Shown one piece after another: positions 32,301 to 42,551 of a stretch of DNA of 64,000 bases. How positions within the stretch are numbered: the first letter of the stretch is position 1; each line of letters starts with the position of its first letter. Where the stretch lies: NCBI RefSeq assembly GCF_001642475.1, contig NW_019173987.1:147438-211437 (forward strand), given 5' to 3'. Source of the DNA: Fonsecaea monophora. Taxonomy: Eukaryota > Ascomycota > Eurotiomycetes > Chaetothyriales > Herpotrichiellaceae. Made by a program: the position numbers and the translations under genes. The notes below the pieces were generated by a model that ran no database searches, was not told the origin of the DNA, and saw only the letters and a program-made list of their open reading frames with translations.

Positions 32301-35300
32301 ATAGATGGCAAAGTCTCTTCAAGACGAGCAGTGCCCAAGCCGGCAAGGACTTCGCTGAGAGCTTGTGCCGACCCGAGACGATCACTGGCACCAGTATCGG
32401 TGCGAAGCGACGACATCAAGCTTGGTATTAGATCTGGGAAGGCATCCTCGCCCAATTTCTCTACAAGGCTACCCAGAGCCTTCGAAGCAGTTGCTCGAGT
32501 CGCAGGTACTGGATCGACAGCCGCAAGACGTAGGCCTGTGACCAGAATGGGCAGGTGAGTGACAATGTCGCGTTTCTCGGTGAGATGTGCCAGGCTCCCT
32601 ATGATCTGGGCAGCTTTGCGTTTGGTTGCCGATCGATCATTGAGTCCGCGTTCTAGAATCCTCACAACAAGGGCGAGTGACGGCGCGTCGAGATAGTGGA
32701 TGAAATGAACCTTGATCAATCCGTCCAGGGCTTCCTCTGTGTATTTGGTTGGGTCGCTCAGTGCTTTGAGGAGAATGTCGACGAGGCTCTTGACCTCTGG
32801 ATTCGTGATAACTTCGCCGAATCGTTTGAGACTGCTATTGGCAGCAGCCCGAACCTCTTTATGACTGTCCGTCAGGACCGAGGTCAACGGAGGAATGATT
32901 TCTGGCAAACTCGTCGCGAGCTGTTGCGGATCAAGGTAAGCCATGGCACCGAGAAGGTCACAGGCTCCTTTCTTGCTTCGCCACTGGGTCTCATTCAGCC
33001 CTTCCAGTAATTCAGGCAGAACGCGACGCACGCCAAAGGAGCTCAGGCTGGCAAAGCACGTCTTTGCCGTGTCCAGGCAGGCTTCGCGGACGGATGCAAC
33101 AGGGTCGCCGAAGCAAGTCAGCAACTGGGGAAGAACCTCGATCACATATGGCTCAAAGGTTCGGCCGAGCAGCAAGGACAATAGTTCGTATGCCATCATG
33201 GCTCCTTGTCGCTCTTCAGGGCTCTTTTTATTCTCACTCGCACTTCTCAATGCGACCATTACCCTGTGCTGCCGCAACGCGGCTACACCTTTGCCCTTGA
33301 CCACACCTGCAAGTCCGTAGGCTGCTCCTCGGCGCACGGCATATTTTTTGGAGTGGAAAAGCTGGTCCAAGAGAGCCGTGATGTAAGGTCCAGCATCGAC
33401 CGAGGAAGGGCGGACCAAAGGAGGCAAGCAGTTGGCAACAGCATATTGTACGGACTCGGATGGTGTGCTGAGGGTGTCAAGAAGCTTCTGTATGACATTC
33501 CCTGTCCGCTTGTCGCCGTCGGGAAGATGCCTTGCTAGAGACCCATAGAGAACGATAACGGCTTCATTGACCCAATCTGATTCTTCGGTCCCCTTATCAG
33601 GGCCTTGTAGCACTTTTTCGAATAGCCCCATGAGAGGTTCTAGGCAATCTTTTCCTCGCGTTGCTACAAAGACCGTGCCTGTCTCGACCATCTCTGCGCG
33701 AACTGTAGCATTACGATCCGAGAGGGCACCATCAGAAACCAAGAAGTTCATGAAGGGCACCAAAGCAGACTCGCTCAGGACGGAAGAAAGCTCTTTAAAG
33801 GCCAGGGCAAGGCCGCTCCGCTTCTCCCACTGATCAACCAGGTCTCCCTTTTGCACAATACCGAACTTGTTTCGCTTCGGGACCAATGGTTGAGCTTCGG
33901 TACGATACGACTCTTCAAGCGACGCCAATACTGAATCAATCTTTGAAGGAATTTGAACAAGTGCCTGTGCGAGAGCTCTCGCTGCGGCAGCTCTGGTCGA
34001 TCGTGCTGATGAGAACAAAAACGGAGGGATACTATCGACCAATTCTTCGGTGACAGTGAATTCGAACTCTTCCCAAATTGCCAACGCGGTCTCCGCATTT
34101 TCGTCTTCTTCATCCTGACAAGCAATCCATACATGAACGGAGTTGTCAATCTCAGACAGATCAATCTCCGAATGAATTGCCTGCAGAACTGCAGATCGAA
34201 CAGCCGATTCAGGGAGAGTAACTGCAGAGAGGAGGATATCTCGCTCCTCAGCAGTGGTATTTTCTGACATTGACCGGCAGAAATCAAACAGGCAATCTCT
34301 GATGATCCGGTGGTGCTGGTTGTATTTGCGCATTGCACTGATCAAATGGCGCAAAATGTTGGCTCTTGGAAGGTGTTCATCGGCACCCGATCCCATCTGG
34401 AAAGAAAGAAATTCGAGGGCAAGGAGGACTTGAGCGTCGGCGTCCTCACCCGTCACATCCCCTATCTTTCCATGCTCGAGGACAGAGAAGATCAGAGGGA
34501 GAGCATAAGCGGTGGTGGCAGTGTCAAACGGACGTTGCTCGGCAGCAAATCTCAGTCTATACAAGACTCGTGTCCCGAGCTCTGCGAGAGGTTCCACACA
34601 GAGATGCTCTGGAACATTAGCATTCCGCACAGACCTGAGAGCAGCAACGCCGACGAATAGACGCATGGTTCCAAGGCGATCCGAAATCTTGTCGGAACAA
34701 GCAAGATACGCTGAGACGATCTCATCCTCAACGATGAGCGCCGCCCCCGCTTCAAGAGATCCCATCAACGCAGTAATAGCTGGAGACATCCAAAGTCCTG
34801 CATCCGTGGGCGGACCGTGAGCAAGACTCTCAATAAATCTTGCACCTCTTCTGATCTTGCTCGAGATCAATCTCAATCGAGCACGCATGGCACTTTCGTG
34901 TCTAAGTTGAGCGTCGACCTTGGCCTGTTGGTCTGCGGTCAACTTTTTCTGGGGAGCTCCCTTCTTTTTGGCCAGTTGGGCTCGGATTTCTTCTTCCCAT
35001 TTGAGGACGTCATAGTCTTTCTGGTTCTTGTTGTCAAGGATTCCATTTGTCTGCTGGCCAAGGACGTCGACGACAATAGTGCCTTCAGGGGCTCTAGCAA
35101 TGAGTGCTTCGGTGGTACCCACGGCTTCCAATTGCTCAGGGTCGAGATCTTCCCGGAACTGGCGAATCAAGGCTGGCGTGAAAGAATCCGGTGCCACGAA
35201 GGCCAATGTAGCTGCTGAGTTGCAGGCAGCGATCTCGAAAATGGTCAATGATGCCATCTTGCCCGCCTCAAAATGTGAGAGTATCTCGCGGAAAAGTGGT

Positions 35301-37513
35301 TCCTGTCGTTCCTTTGCAAGTTCACCTGGATCTACCCCGGTAGCCAGGCAGGTTCCAATCCAGTCGGAGTTGATGATCAGTTCGGGACGTAGTAACACCA
35401 CTGTGGATGTGGCCTGTTTCTTCAGCACCTCAGTTGCCGCATCCTCGGCCATGTTCTCCAGCCTGTCCCTCGGCATGCTTATGCATTTCACTGCCTGAAG
35501 CAAACGATTGTCGTTCAGAGATTGTTCGGCCGTCTTACTTAGCTCTAACGCGCGCGATCGAAGCACATCCCAGATACCAAGCACTATGCTGTGGCCGACA
35601 GAAGCCGGCTGCTTCGAGTAAGCCTGTGATAACGCAACTCCAGTCTCCTTGCGCACACTGGAGTCGACTTCAGGGGTGAGCAGGAGGTGTAAGACGGCCC
35701 TTGCCCATGCAGTTTTGCCTTCATCTGTAGCTTGCTCGAGATGTTGCGTCAGGTTAGTCAACGCATACAGTGCCCACTGGCAGTCTTCTGTAGATGAGAG
35801 TCGCGTATAGACCTTTGAATTCAAGAGAAAGGACAATTTCGGTTGAACGGCCAGACATTGAGTGCTGACTTCATCATACATGCTTGACTTGTACTCGTCG
35901 GTCCTCAATATTGGTGCACCAAGTACTCCGGGAAGGCCGTACCCAGCAGCAACATAGCCATTCTGGGTCGCTGGAAGAGGATTGAGGGCAACTTCGTCGT
36001 GCGCATCCTTCAACGTTTTCAAAGCCGACTTGACAAATTCGCGTGACCCTTGTTCAGAAGGCACCTCTTTGATACGTCTGACGATGTGTGCAAGACACAA
36101 AACCCATAGTTTGCGGAAAGGAAGTCTCTTGTCAACGCAACCCTTGAGAATAGTGTCAGAAAGGGTCTTATTGATCGACGAAGTGGTGACAATAAGTGGC
36201 AGATGTGTTGCTAATGCAGCAACTTCTTTCCGTAGTGCCCCCTCGTTGGCTTCCTTCGACGCCACAGGAATGATAGACTCGGCGATGACAGAAGACGTTG
36301 CCAGTTCGGGAGCAATCATCGACAGAGCATCGGCCAAAAGGCCACGCAGCTCAAAGCTGCCAGCTTTCGAAGATTTCATCGTGGATCCCAGTTCCGCAGC
36401 AATCTTCTGCAGCGCATCTGGAGACCCTCCTCTGCCAACAAGGGCTGACAGACCCTTACCTGCACCATCGCGAATGATGGCATTGGTTGAGTTCAAGGCT
36501 GATAGAAGAGGTTTCACAAGCTTCCTTTGGACAAAGCCTGAAATGTCGAGTGCTGGTGGTAGACAAGAAGCCAGGGCCTCTATGGGGCCTTGAAGGATAG
36601 CCTCCGGGGACCTCAGGATGGCCTTCTCGATGGCAGGGATCAACGCTCCATCGACATCCTGGAGAGTGACAAAGTCGAGGAAGAAATCCTTGAGACCCAT
36701 ACACTGTTGGTATGGCACGGGAGATTTTGAGCCTATGACAGACTTGACATAGAAATCGAGGATCTGCTTTTTCGACTCTTGAAGCTCTTCTCTCCTCTCA
36801 GTTATGCGGACACTGACCCCGGCAATCACGCCCACATAAACGGCGTAGCTAGCATTTGCGTCTGAGGAACCTGCAGTGTCTTGTAGGGCGAGCTGCAGTG
36901 CCCTGGCCCCGACTTGTTTTGTCTTGAAGACGTCGCGCAACCCTCTCCTTGCGATTATCAAGGCCGACCCTTGTACTCCTCCTCGGACAGATTGGTCTTC
37001 GCATTTGTCCAGAAGGCGGGCAGCGGCCGAGCATATTTTCCCAAAGCATTGTCCGAATGACTTCTCATTGAGCCGGATTTCTTGTTGGACCAGACAACAC
37101 CACTCCAGCAGAACGAATGCATTGCCGGGGGCTATGACCACCTTTTGGCTCTCTTGTAATAGGAATTTGGTGACGGCAGGATAAGCAACGTCGGCGGAAG
37201 AGGGAGTCGTGAGATACGTTCGGAGGCACGACTGCACGGCTCTGCGAGACTTTCGATCAAGGTAACGAGGATACGTCCCGAGAAGCGCGGGCAGAAAGGT
37301 CAACAACTCTTTTGAGACGGTCTCATCTGCAGCACCGGTGAGATGAGATTGACCGTATGAAACGTGGTTTTGCATGTCGGCCATACCTGCGATTGGAATA
37401 CTTTGCTGCAATTTGCGCAGTGTTTCGATACGGAGATTTGTCGAACTGCTTCTGAGAGCGGCAAGCCAGGCATCCCGAGTCTCCGGGGAGCCTTGTTCGG
37501 CACTGTCTCCCAT
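29393..37513 (-). CDS. GCN1: eIF2-alpha kinase activator GCN1 (HEAT-repeat protein)
   Basis: One exon of 2706 residues, close to the usual length of GCN1 (about 2670). The whole protein is built of HEAT repeats. The central part is the eEF3-like region (about 1300-1700), recognisable by LGAMAYLDPQQLATSLP, KRKAAQIIGSLAHL and VDPVPATRATASKALG. It is followed by the stretch DDSYRIRLSSVELVGDLLF, which in the family belongs to the part contacting the RWD domain of Gcn2. GCN1 sits on stalled or collided ribosomes with Gcn20 and passes the uncharged-tRNA signal to the kinase Gcn2. I take ATG 37513 (MGDSAEQ). An alternative start at 37663, spliced over 37542-37601, stays in frame and would add 30 residues. 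Confidence 0.94.
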   Translation of the reverse strand: MGDSAEQGSPETRDAWLAALRSSSTNLRIETLRKLQQSIPIAGMADMQNHVSYGQSHLTGAADETVSKELLTFLPALLGTYPRYLDRKSRRAVQSCLRTYLTTPSSADVAYPAVTKFLLQESQKVVIAPGNAFVLLEWCCLVQQEIRLNEKSFGQCFGKICSAAARLLDKCEDQSVRGGVQGSALIIARRGLRDVFKTKQVGARALQLALQDTAGSSDANASYAVYVGVIAGVSVRITERREELQESKKQILDFYVKSVIGSKSPVPYQQCMGLKDFFLDFVTLQDVDGALIPAIEKAILRSPEAILQGPIEALASCLPPALDISGFVQRKLVKPLLSALNSTNAIIRDGAGKGLSALVGRGGSPDALQKIAAELGSTMKSSKAGSFELRGLLADALSMIAPELATSSVIAESIIPVASKEANEGALRKEVAALATHLPLIVTTSSINKTLSDTILKGCVDKRLPFRKLWVLCLAHIVRRIKEVPSEQGSREFVKSALKTLKDAHDEVALNPLPATQNGYVAAGYGLPGVLGAPILRTDEYKSSMYDEVSTQCLAVQPKLSFLLNSKVYTRLSSTEDCQWALYALTNLTQHLEQATDEGKTAWARAVLHLLLTPEVDSSVRKETGVALSQAYSKQPASVGHSIVLGIWDVLRSRALELSKTAEQSLNDNRLLQAVKCISMPRDRLENMAEDAATEVLKKQATSTVVLLRPELIINSDWIGTCLATGVDPGELAKERQEPLFREILSHFEAGKMASLTIFEIAACNSAATLAFVAPDSFTPALIRQFREDLDPEQLEAVGTTEALIARAPEGTIVVDVLGQQTNGILDNKNQKDYDVLKWEEEIRAQLAKKKGAPQKKLTADQQAKVDAQLRHESAMRARLRLISSKIRRGARFIESLAHGPPTDAGLWMSPAITALMGSLEAGAALIVEDEIVSAYLACSDKISDRLGTMRLFVGVAALRSVRNANVPEHLCVEPLAELGTRVLYRLRFAAEQRPFDTATTAYALPLIFSVLEHGKIGDVTGEDADAQVLLALEFLSFQMGSGADEHLPRANILRHLISAMRKYNQHHRIIRDCLFDFCRSMSENTTAEERDILLSAVTLPESAVRSAVLQAIHSEIDLSEIDNSVHVWIACQDEEDENAETALAIWEEFEFTVTEELVDSIPPFLFSSARSTRAAAARALAQALVQIPSKIDSVLASLEESYRTEAQPLVPKRNKFGIVQKGDLVDQWEKRSGLALAFKELSSVLSESALVPFMNFLVSDGALSDRNATVRAEMVETGTVFVATRGKDCLEPLMGLFEKVLQGPDKGTEESDWVNEAVIVLYGSLARHLPDGDKRTGNVIQKLLDTLSTPSESVQYAVANCLPPLVRPSSVDAGPYITALLDQLFHSKKYAVRRGAAYGLAGVVKGKGVAALRQHRVMVALRSASENKKSPEERQGAMMAYELLSLLLGRTFEPYVIEVLPQLLTCFGDPVASVREACLDTAKTCFASLSSFGVRRVLPELLEGLNETQWRSKKGACDLLGAMAYLDPQQLATSLPEIIPPLTSVLTDSHKEVRAAANSSLKRFGEVITNPEVKSLVDILLKALSDPTKYTEEALDGLIKVHFIHYLDAPSLALVVRILERGLNDRSATKRKAAQIIGSLAHLTEKRDIVTHLPILVTGLRLAAVDPVPATRATASKALGSLVEKLGEDAFPDLIPSLMSSLRTDTGASDRLGSAQALSEVLAGLGTARLEETLPSILQNVASTRPTVREGFMTLFIFLPACFGNSFANYLAQIIPSILSGLADDVEAIRETALRAGRLLVKNFATKAIDLLLPELQRGLADDSYRIRLSSVELVGDLLFNLTGISAQTEAEEEGEAATQAGQSLLEVLGEERRNRVLSSLYICRCDSSAQVRAAAIAVWKALVATPRTLRELVPTLSQMIIARLASSNMEHKFIAANALGEVIRKAGEGIFASLLPSLEEGLQTATDPDKRQGICIALREIVNAATPESLEEHEKKLISIVRLALTDSDPEVREAAAESFDSLQQTFGKRAVDQVLPHLLNLLRSDTEAEHALSALLTLLTEATRANVILPNLIPTLLTNPISAFNARALASLAKVGGASMTRRLPTILNSLADNLVMCKDEELVGELNEAFDATLSSIDEFDGLNTAMSVMLTMIKHDDHRRRALAATHLATFFANPVVDYSRYNQDLIRALLISFGDRDQEVVKAAWSALNQLQSHLRKEEMEALVASTRQVLQQAGTAGSVLPGFALPKGILPVLQIFLQGLMNGTTEQRVQAAMGISDIIERSNPDGLKPFVTQITGPLIRVVGERSMDVKCAILSTLILLLEKIPTFLRPFLPQLQRTFTKSIADPTSDVLRTRATKALSTLITLTPRVDPLIAELVTGAKTPDAGVRNAMLKALQEVVSKVGSNMSDGSRESILGLMDSQHDIQDDNMMMTNARLLGAMIKVLPAEKAAILIKTRVLVQPSTNASILALNAVLLESAAALTGNPAYAEDTRNVLVNGLAGKSGTFVQQNAVLAVGKYLLSVHEISSDAQIEETCRPLLEALASIIPPGGDIDSRRLSLVVIRTVFRHHGNSLREDHQLLAILVPPVFASVRDVVIPVKLAAEAAFLELFNVVDEEAAIFDQYMASDDGGKALGVGPTRAMGDYFKRVALRLGSQARERREAEGGVKGGLGLSSDEEEDEREVWSVGRVDLGEAGFGEE

Positions 37514-40463
37514 TGTCCATAAATTGGACGTAGAAGATTGTCTGTTTGCAGAGACAATGAACGGGGTCGAGGGCTGGACTCGAATGAAATTTACCACTTA
37601 CGACAAAGTGGTCTTGGAGATGATTCGCGCGGGGGAGTCCAAGCTGCAGCCTCGTCCCGCCATGGCATTAATCAGGCTGTGGTATTTGACCAGCTGGCTG
37701 CGGTCAAGTCACTTTCCGAACCCTAATGACACTTATCTCGCAGGACAGACGATGTGACTTGCACTTCTCTTTAAAGACGCATCACTACAAATTAATCCGC
37801 CTGCATCACCAGTTTCTGCCCTCTATTACTTACTACTCCGGCATCCGTGTCTGCATTCATGAATCTCTTCCTTGGCTCTATGCTTCCGGAACGGCATGTC
37901 AGGTTTGAATGTCTCACAGGTTTCTAAACTGTTTCTAGTCCACGCATACATTCCTATGTCATCTGTCTGCAGGAACAACCGCCGTCCCAGCCGAGGCTCA
38001 GAGACAACGGCAACAGTCGCAATTGCCAATGAGATCCGCAGTTCAACCGAGACTATGGGAAAGAAAGACCGTAAACCTGAGTGACGTTGGCTCCCGTCAG
38101 ATATCGGTAGCTGACTGCGATGCCGGACTAAGCGGAGAGAGCGCTATGGGAAGAACATTGGCTGTATTTGTGCGCAGAAGAAAATGTTTGTGGTGCCTGA
38201 CGGACAGAAAGCGGATCTAGTCGAGACATTCTCATCTCGTTAGCAAAGACCGGAAATGTGCATCAATGGGGATCTGCAAGGAGGACTGCCGATCTATGGA
38301 CAGCCAGGTGTCAGATTATGAGAGTCACTGGGTCGCGTTGCAGTTTCAAGCTGTAGATGTAGACCAGAGTCCGTGTCGTGGAGGACGAGCAAAACCCCCA
38401 GGATGGATGTCAGTGTGTAGACTCAATATCATCGAGGTCGCCCACAGAGAGACGAGAGGAAGATAACACTCCCTGCTTTTCTTGCTGTAAATATGACCCG
38501 GCTCCTTGTTAAAGCAAGATGAAAGCTGGTGACTGTGTGCTGGGTCAAGGCCGGCCGATCAGTCTTGGATGTCCACTGACTCGAGATACATGTATGCAGC
38601 GAGCAGCGAGCACCTCGTACCTGCACGATAATAGTAATGCGAGGCAACGTGTCGTGACAAATTTGTGCATTTCCTAATTCACTGTTCAGTTCGAGCCGTC
38701 GCTCAAGGACGGCTCTGCGCATGGCACGGCCCTCGGACCCAGAACGTTTCCCAATGGTGATTGTGAATTACATTTGTTCAAGCCGGGCGAATCCGGGTCG
38801 TGTGCCAGTTGTATCGTGAGGGCCACGAAGAGTCTTGTATGGGCAGAGTATGCTCACGACAAACGCAGCAGCTCCTCTACATCCCGAGCTTTTTCCATCA
38901 AAGTTTTTTGATCCATGCAGATCAATACCGGTGCGTCTCCCTCAGGCCAAGGGCTACTACCCTTTAGACGGTAGGTCAAGCAATTTACCGAGTGCTGGAC
39001 GATGCATTCCTAACGAATTGAGTTTTGGTAGTGATCTGGGGTGTCGGGCAGATTTAACGAGCTTCGGAGATTTTTCAGTGGCATGCGTCCAGCGATCAGG
39101 GGAGGCGTTGAGCCTTGTTGCAGGGGTCAACCTGGGGAAGCAATTAGGAAGTGATGCGAAGGATTGAGTCCTTGATCGACACTGGATAAGATCACCGCGC
39201 AAGAGGTCCGAAATTTGGGTGGAACAGTTACGAGTACTCGGTGTGGGTAGTGAAAAAGAAATACCTTTGAGGTGGTCGATGTGTTTGCGGATGACGAGCA
39301 CAAGCAACGGTGAGAGAGAACGTGAGTAGGTTGCTCGTGTGTATGAGGCACTATCCAAAGTTTGACTTCTGGGCGCCACTTCAGGTGCTCAGGGCACGTC
39401 CCGGTTTGGTAAGACCATCTAACCATGAATGGGAAAGGCCTAGCTGCACGTCCTTCGACCGGCCTAGCGCCCCAAGACTGGGCCAGCCCTGGCCTTAAGC
39501 CTCAAGACTCGTGCCCTCCCGATGCTGGCTCCCAACTGCTCCCTCTGATTTGCCAGCCTCAGTGGTTTGTTCCTGGAACCCACATGGGCTTACTAGGCTC
39601 GCTTAAGCCCGACTCGCAGTGAGCTGCACGCTCGCCGGTGGCGCTTGTGCATGGTCCGGCCTCGTCTTGGGCTTCGGTAACTTGGTTGGTCTCCTCTGGC
39701 ACTTTCCTCTTTCTCCTCGATTCAATCTCTCTTCAATTTGCGCCGCCAATCACTTGGTTCATCGACACTCTCAAGTTGCATGCTTCTTTTCATCACCCGA
39801 AGTCCCATCCTCGCTAGGTCGTCCTTCACGCTCCTAACGGCTGCGTTCGGGGTCAGATAGGCCAGCTGCTAACCTCAGATCTCACTGGTCAAACAGCCAG
39901 TCTCGTGGATGACAGGATGGCTGGCCTCGGACCCCTTTGCTGAGTGCGCTGGATGTTCCCACCACCTCCCACCACCCTCCAGGACCGTGGCCCACTCACA
40001 CAGATCGTCTTCACAAGGTCAGCTCGAAGCTGAAACCTCGCGCTGACTGCCATCCATCATTCGCAGGTCGCGATACTCATGGCCTGCGTGCGAGTAATAA
40101 GAACATCGTTGTTTGCGAGATCTCCTTATCTTGCCCTGGCCGTATCTGGCTGAAGCTCCTTCTGTTCCCTCTTTGTTCTGTACCAGTCAGTTCTGTACAT
40201 CAAGTCGCGTCCCGCAGGTTTCACAAGTTCCGGTTGCTCTTCTCGCATATTAAATCTTTGACGCAGGCTTCCGAGGCAGAAGACAAATTTCGAAAACCGT
40301 TTTCCGAGGCGATAATATGCTGTAAGACAAAAAGAACGCAAAACATCCTCCAGCCTTGGCGACCAGCAGACGATCAGATTACCGATTCGACCCAGAGGCT
40401 GCTTTCACAGTCTCCTCCGCATTACCTTCCGATCCAGTCGAGATTTCAAACCTTCCAGTCGCA
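37514..40463. other. 2.9-kb stretch without a recognisable gene
   Basis: Between GCN1 and the 343-aa gene. The first 150 nt belong to the GCN1 leader, with a possible leader intron 37542-37601 on the minus strand. Frames of up to 176 codons occur but are rich in Arg/Ser/Cys and overlap one another. From about 39400 to 40100 the sequence is C-rich, with two GGCCTAGC blocks, and looks like promoter or leader DNA. No tRNA, repeat array or transposon was seen. Confidence 0.45.
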
Positions 40464-41548
40464 ATGAGTAAAAAACTTGGACTCCAGACGGACGCTCAGG
40501 TAGGTGTCTTAGGCGAGCGAAGTGAGTCGATCAAACACTGACCTCTCTACAGGCTTTGATACCGAAGAAGTATCGGGGCGACGATGACGATCCACATTTC
40601 ATTCCTGACTCACCTCTCATCGACCGACAGGCCCTGACTGCACAAGAAGAGGGGGAGCTGAAGCGCATATGCGCCTTGGTATTGGCCAATGTACCACATT
40701 CTGACGACATGTCGGATGACCCTCTTAAATACATCGCTGCTCAGATTCAAGAAGGCAAAGCAGCACAGCCGAAGCCCAGTGCGAAACGCGAACGGAAACT
40801 CGACCCTGCTCACAACGTTGAAACTACCGCTAGCGTGACACACCAATTCCTCGACATACAAGACGACTCCGCGACATCCTCGGAAGTTTCTCATCGCGGT
40901 ACCATAACTGCCACTGACTATTCAACGCCCTTGACCAGCGCCGGTATAACCCCTGGCGAGACAGCCCGACGTTTCTCCGACGCCGCCCGGAAGTCCGTTA
41001 ATAGCACCAAGAAGCCTGGCAGCAGCCTCCGAAATGAGTCAACCACGGTGGCAACTAAGAGCCGAACGACCTCCTCAGGTGGCGTCCACAAATCGATGGA
41101 AGCGAGCAAGCCTTCTGCCGAAGCGGAAGCAATCAGAAAGACGCTGCGAGTCGTAACAGACGGATCATCACGACCCCAAAGTGGCAGCGGGAAATCAATG
41201 GAGCAGCCTCGTCCTGTCAGATTTTCGGCTCTAGACTTGAACAAAAGCCTTCCGCCCCCTCCGCCTGAATCTTCGCCCCCCGAGGAACAGAAGCAACCCC
41301 ATATCTCCAGATTGATGAAAACCATTCGCAAAAAGAAGAGTATGACGAAGGAAGTCAGGAGTTTTTCGACTGGATCGGTACCTCCAATGCCCTCGACCGA
41401 TTCGCCGAGAACTCCATATCTCCACTCGTCGACGACAACACCTGTAACAGAGAATCCAGCTGGGACAGCTCAAGAACCTCCAAGAAAGAAATTCAGAATA
41501 CCTCTTTTCCACAGGAGACAACGACCGGCAGATGTCCTGGTTACTTAA
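40464..41548 (+). CDS. Unknown protein, Ser/Pro-rich, 343 aa
   Basis: Exons 40464-40499 and 40553-41548, joined over a 53-nt intron (GTAGGT..CTACAG, branch CACTGAC), give 343 residues. I do not recognise a family. The N-terminus (LIPKKYRGDDDDPHFIPDSP, then LTAQEEGELKRICALVLANV) looks like a short folded or helical element. Most of the rest is disordered, rich in Ser/Thr/Pro, with a polyproline stretch near residue 250 and basic clusters (TIRKKKSMTKEVR and PPRKKFRIPLFHRRQRP) that could direct nuclear import or bind membranes. The short first exon is supported by phase and by a good branch point. The downstream gene CSN6 is convergent. Confidence 0.7.
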
Positions 41549-42551
41549 ATATGCTCCTCAACTCGGACATAATTCCGCTTTTGTTTTCGGATTTGCATTT
41601 CGGCACAGTACAACCCACACACTCGTTCTTTGATGACACCAGCAGCGTAGGCGTTCAGGACATTGACGCCGGGAGACGTCTAACTGATCTTCCTTTCTCA
41701 AGGAGGGCACCATCGTTTCAATACAATGTATTCTTTTTTCACCACACACGACGTTTTGTCATAACACTCGACGACCTTTTCATTTTATGTGCAACAAAGC
41801 TTTAAGGGACTTATGGGTGTTGATCTGTTTCCAAAAGAGATTCTCTCATGTTATTGCTATGGGCGGCCAGCTTGTTATGCAGCGACGAGGGAGGGTAACA
41901 GATGAGGTAGTGAGGGTGTGTTTGGGCACAAATCGAGAGGACACTGCGCGTGTGGGTGTGTACACCCAAGGGTTACATACTACTGAAAGAATACGGAATC
42001 AGTACACTCAGGAGACCAGGCAACTCATAGCAAAGGGAAAAGTAATCTGGTCACTGACAGATAGGACGAAAATATACAGAATATGTGGCCACTGGCCTCA
42101 TAATTGACTGCGAGAGATTCAAAGCCCTCAATTTCACATGGTTCGAGAAGGAGCTCAAGGCGCCATCATCGAGAGACTGGGAGCTCAGCATGTTCCATGC
42201 CGCAGAGTTATTCGTCTTGGTCCTCGAGTTCTTCCGGTGTCTAATCATTTCCCGCGCCTGACATGGTACCGAGTACAATACCTGGTACTTACATAGTAGA
42301 GGTATATCTAATGAATCCTTGAGCCCGTGCCTCCCCTCGAATTTTTGTTGGCAACGCCATCGCTATGCATTGTGTACGAGAAGGACGCATCTATTCGTTC
42401 ATGACCCATTGCTGTAGGACGATAAAGGGCCTGGCTTAGACACCCCCAAGGCAACCCCTGGCGATAAGAAAATTCCCCGTCGTCTCACTGTTCCTGCAAA
42501 GAGATTACCTCTGGAAAACAAAAGGTGGCCTGGCAACCTGGACTGGATCAC
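41549..42551. other. Convergent 3' region, unknown gene / CSN6
   Basis: Tail-to-tail spacer of 1 kb, moderately AT-rich. No coding sequence, repeat or RNA gene is recognised. Confidence 0.5.
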
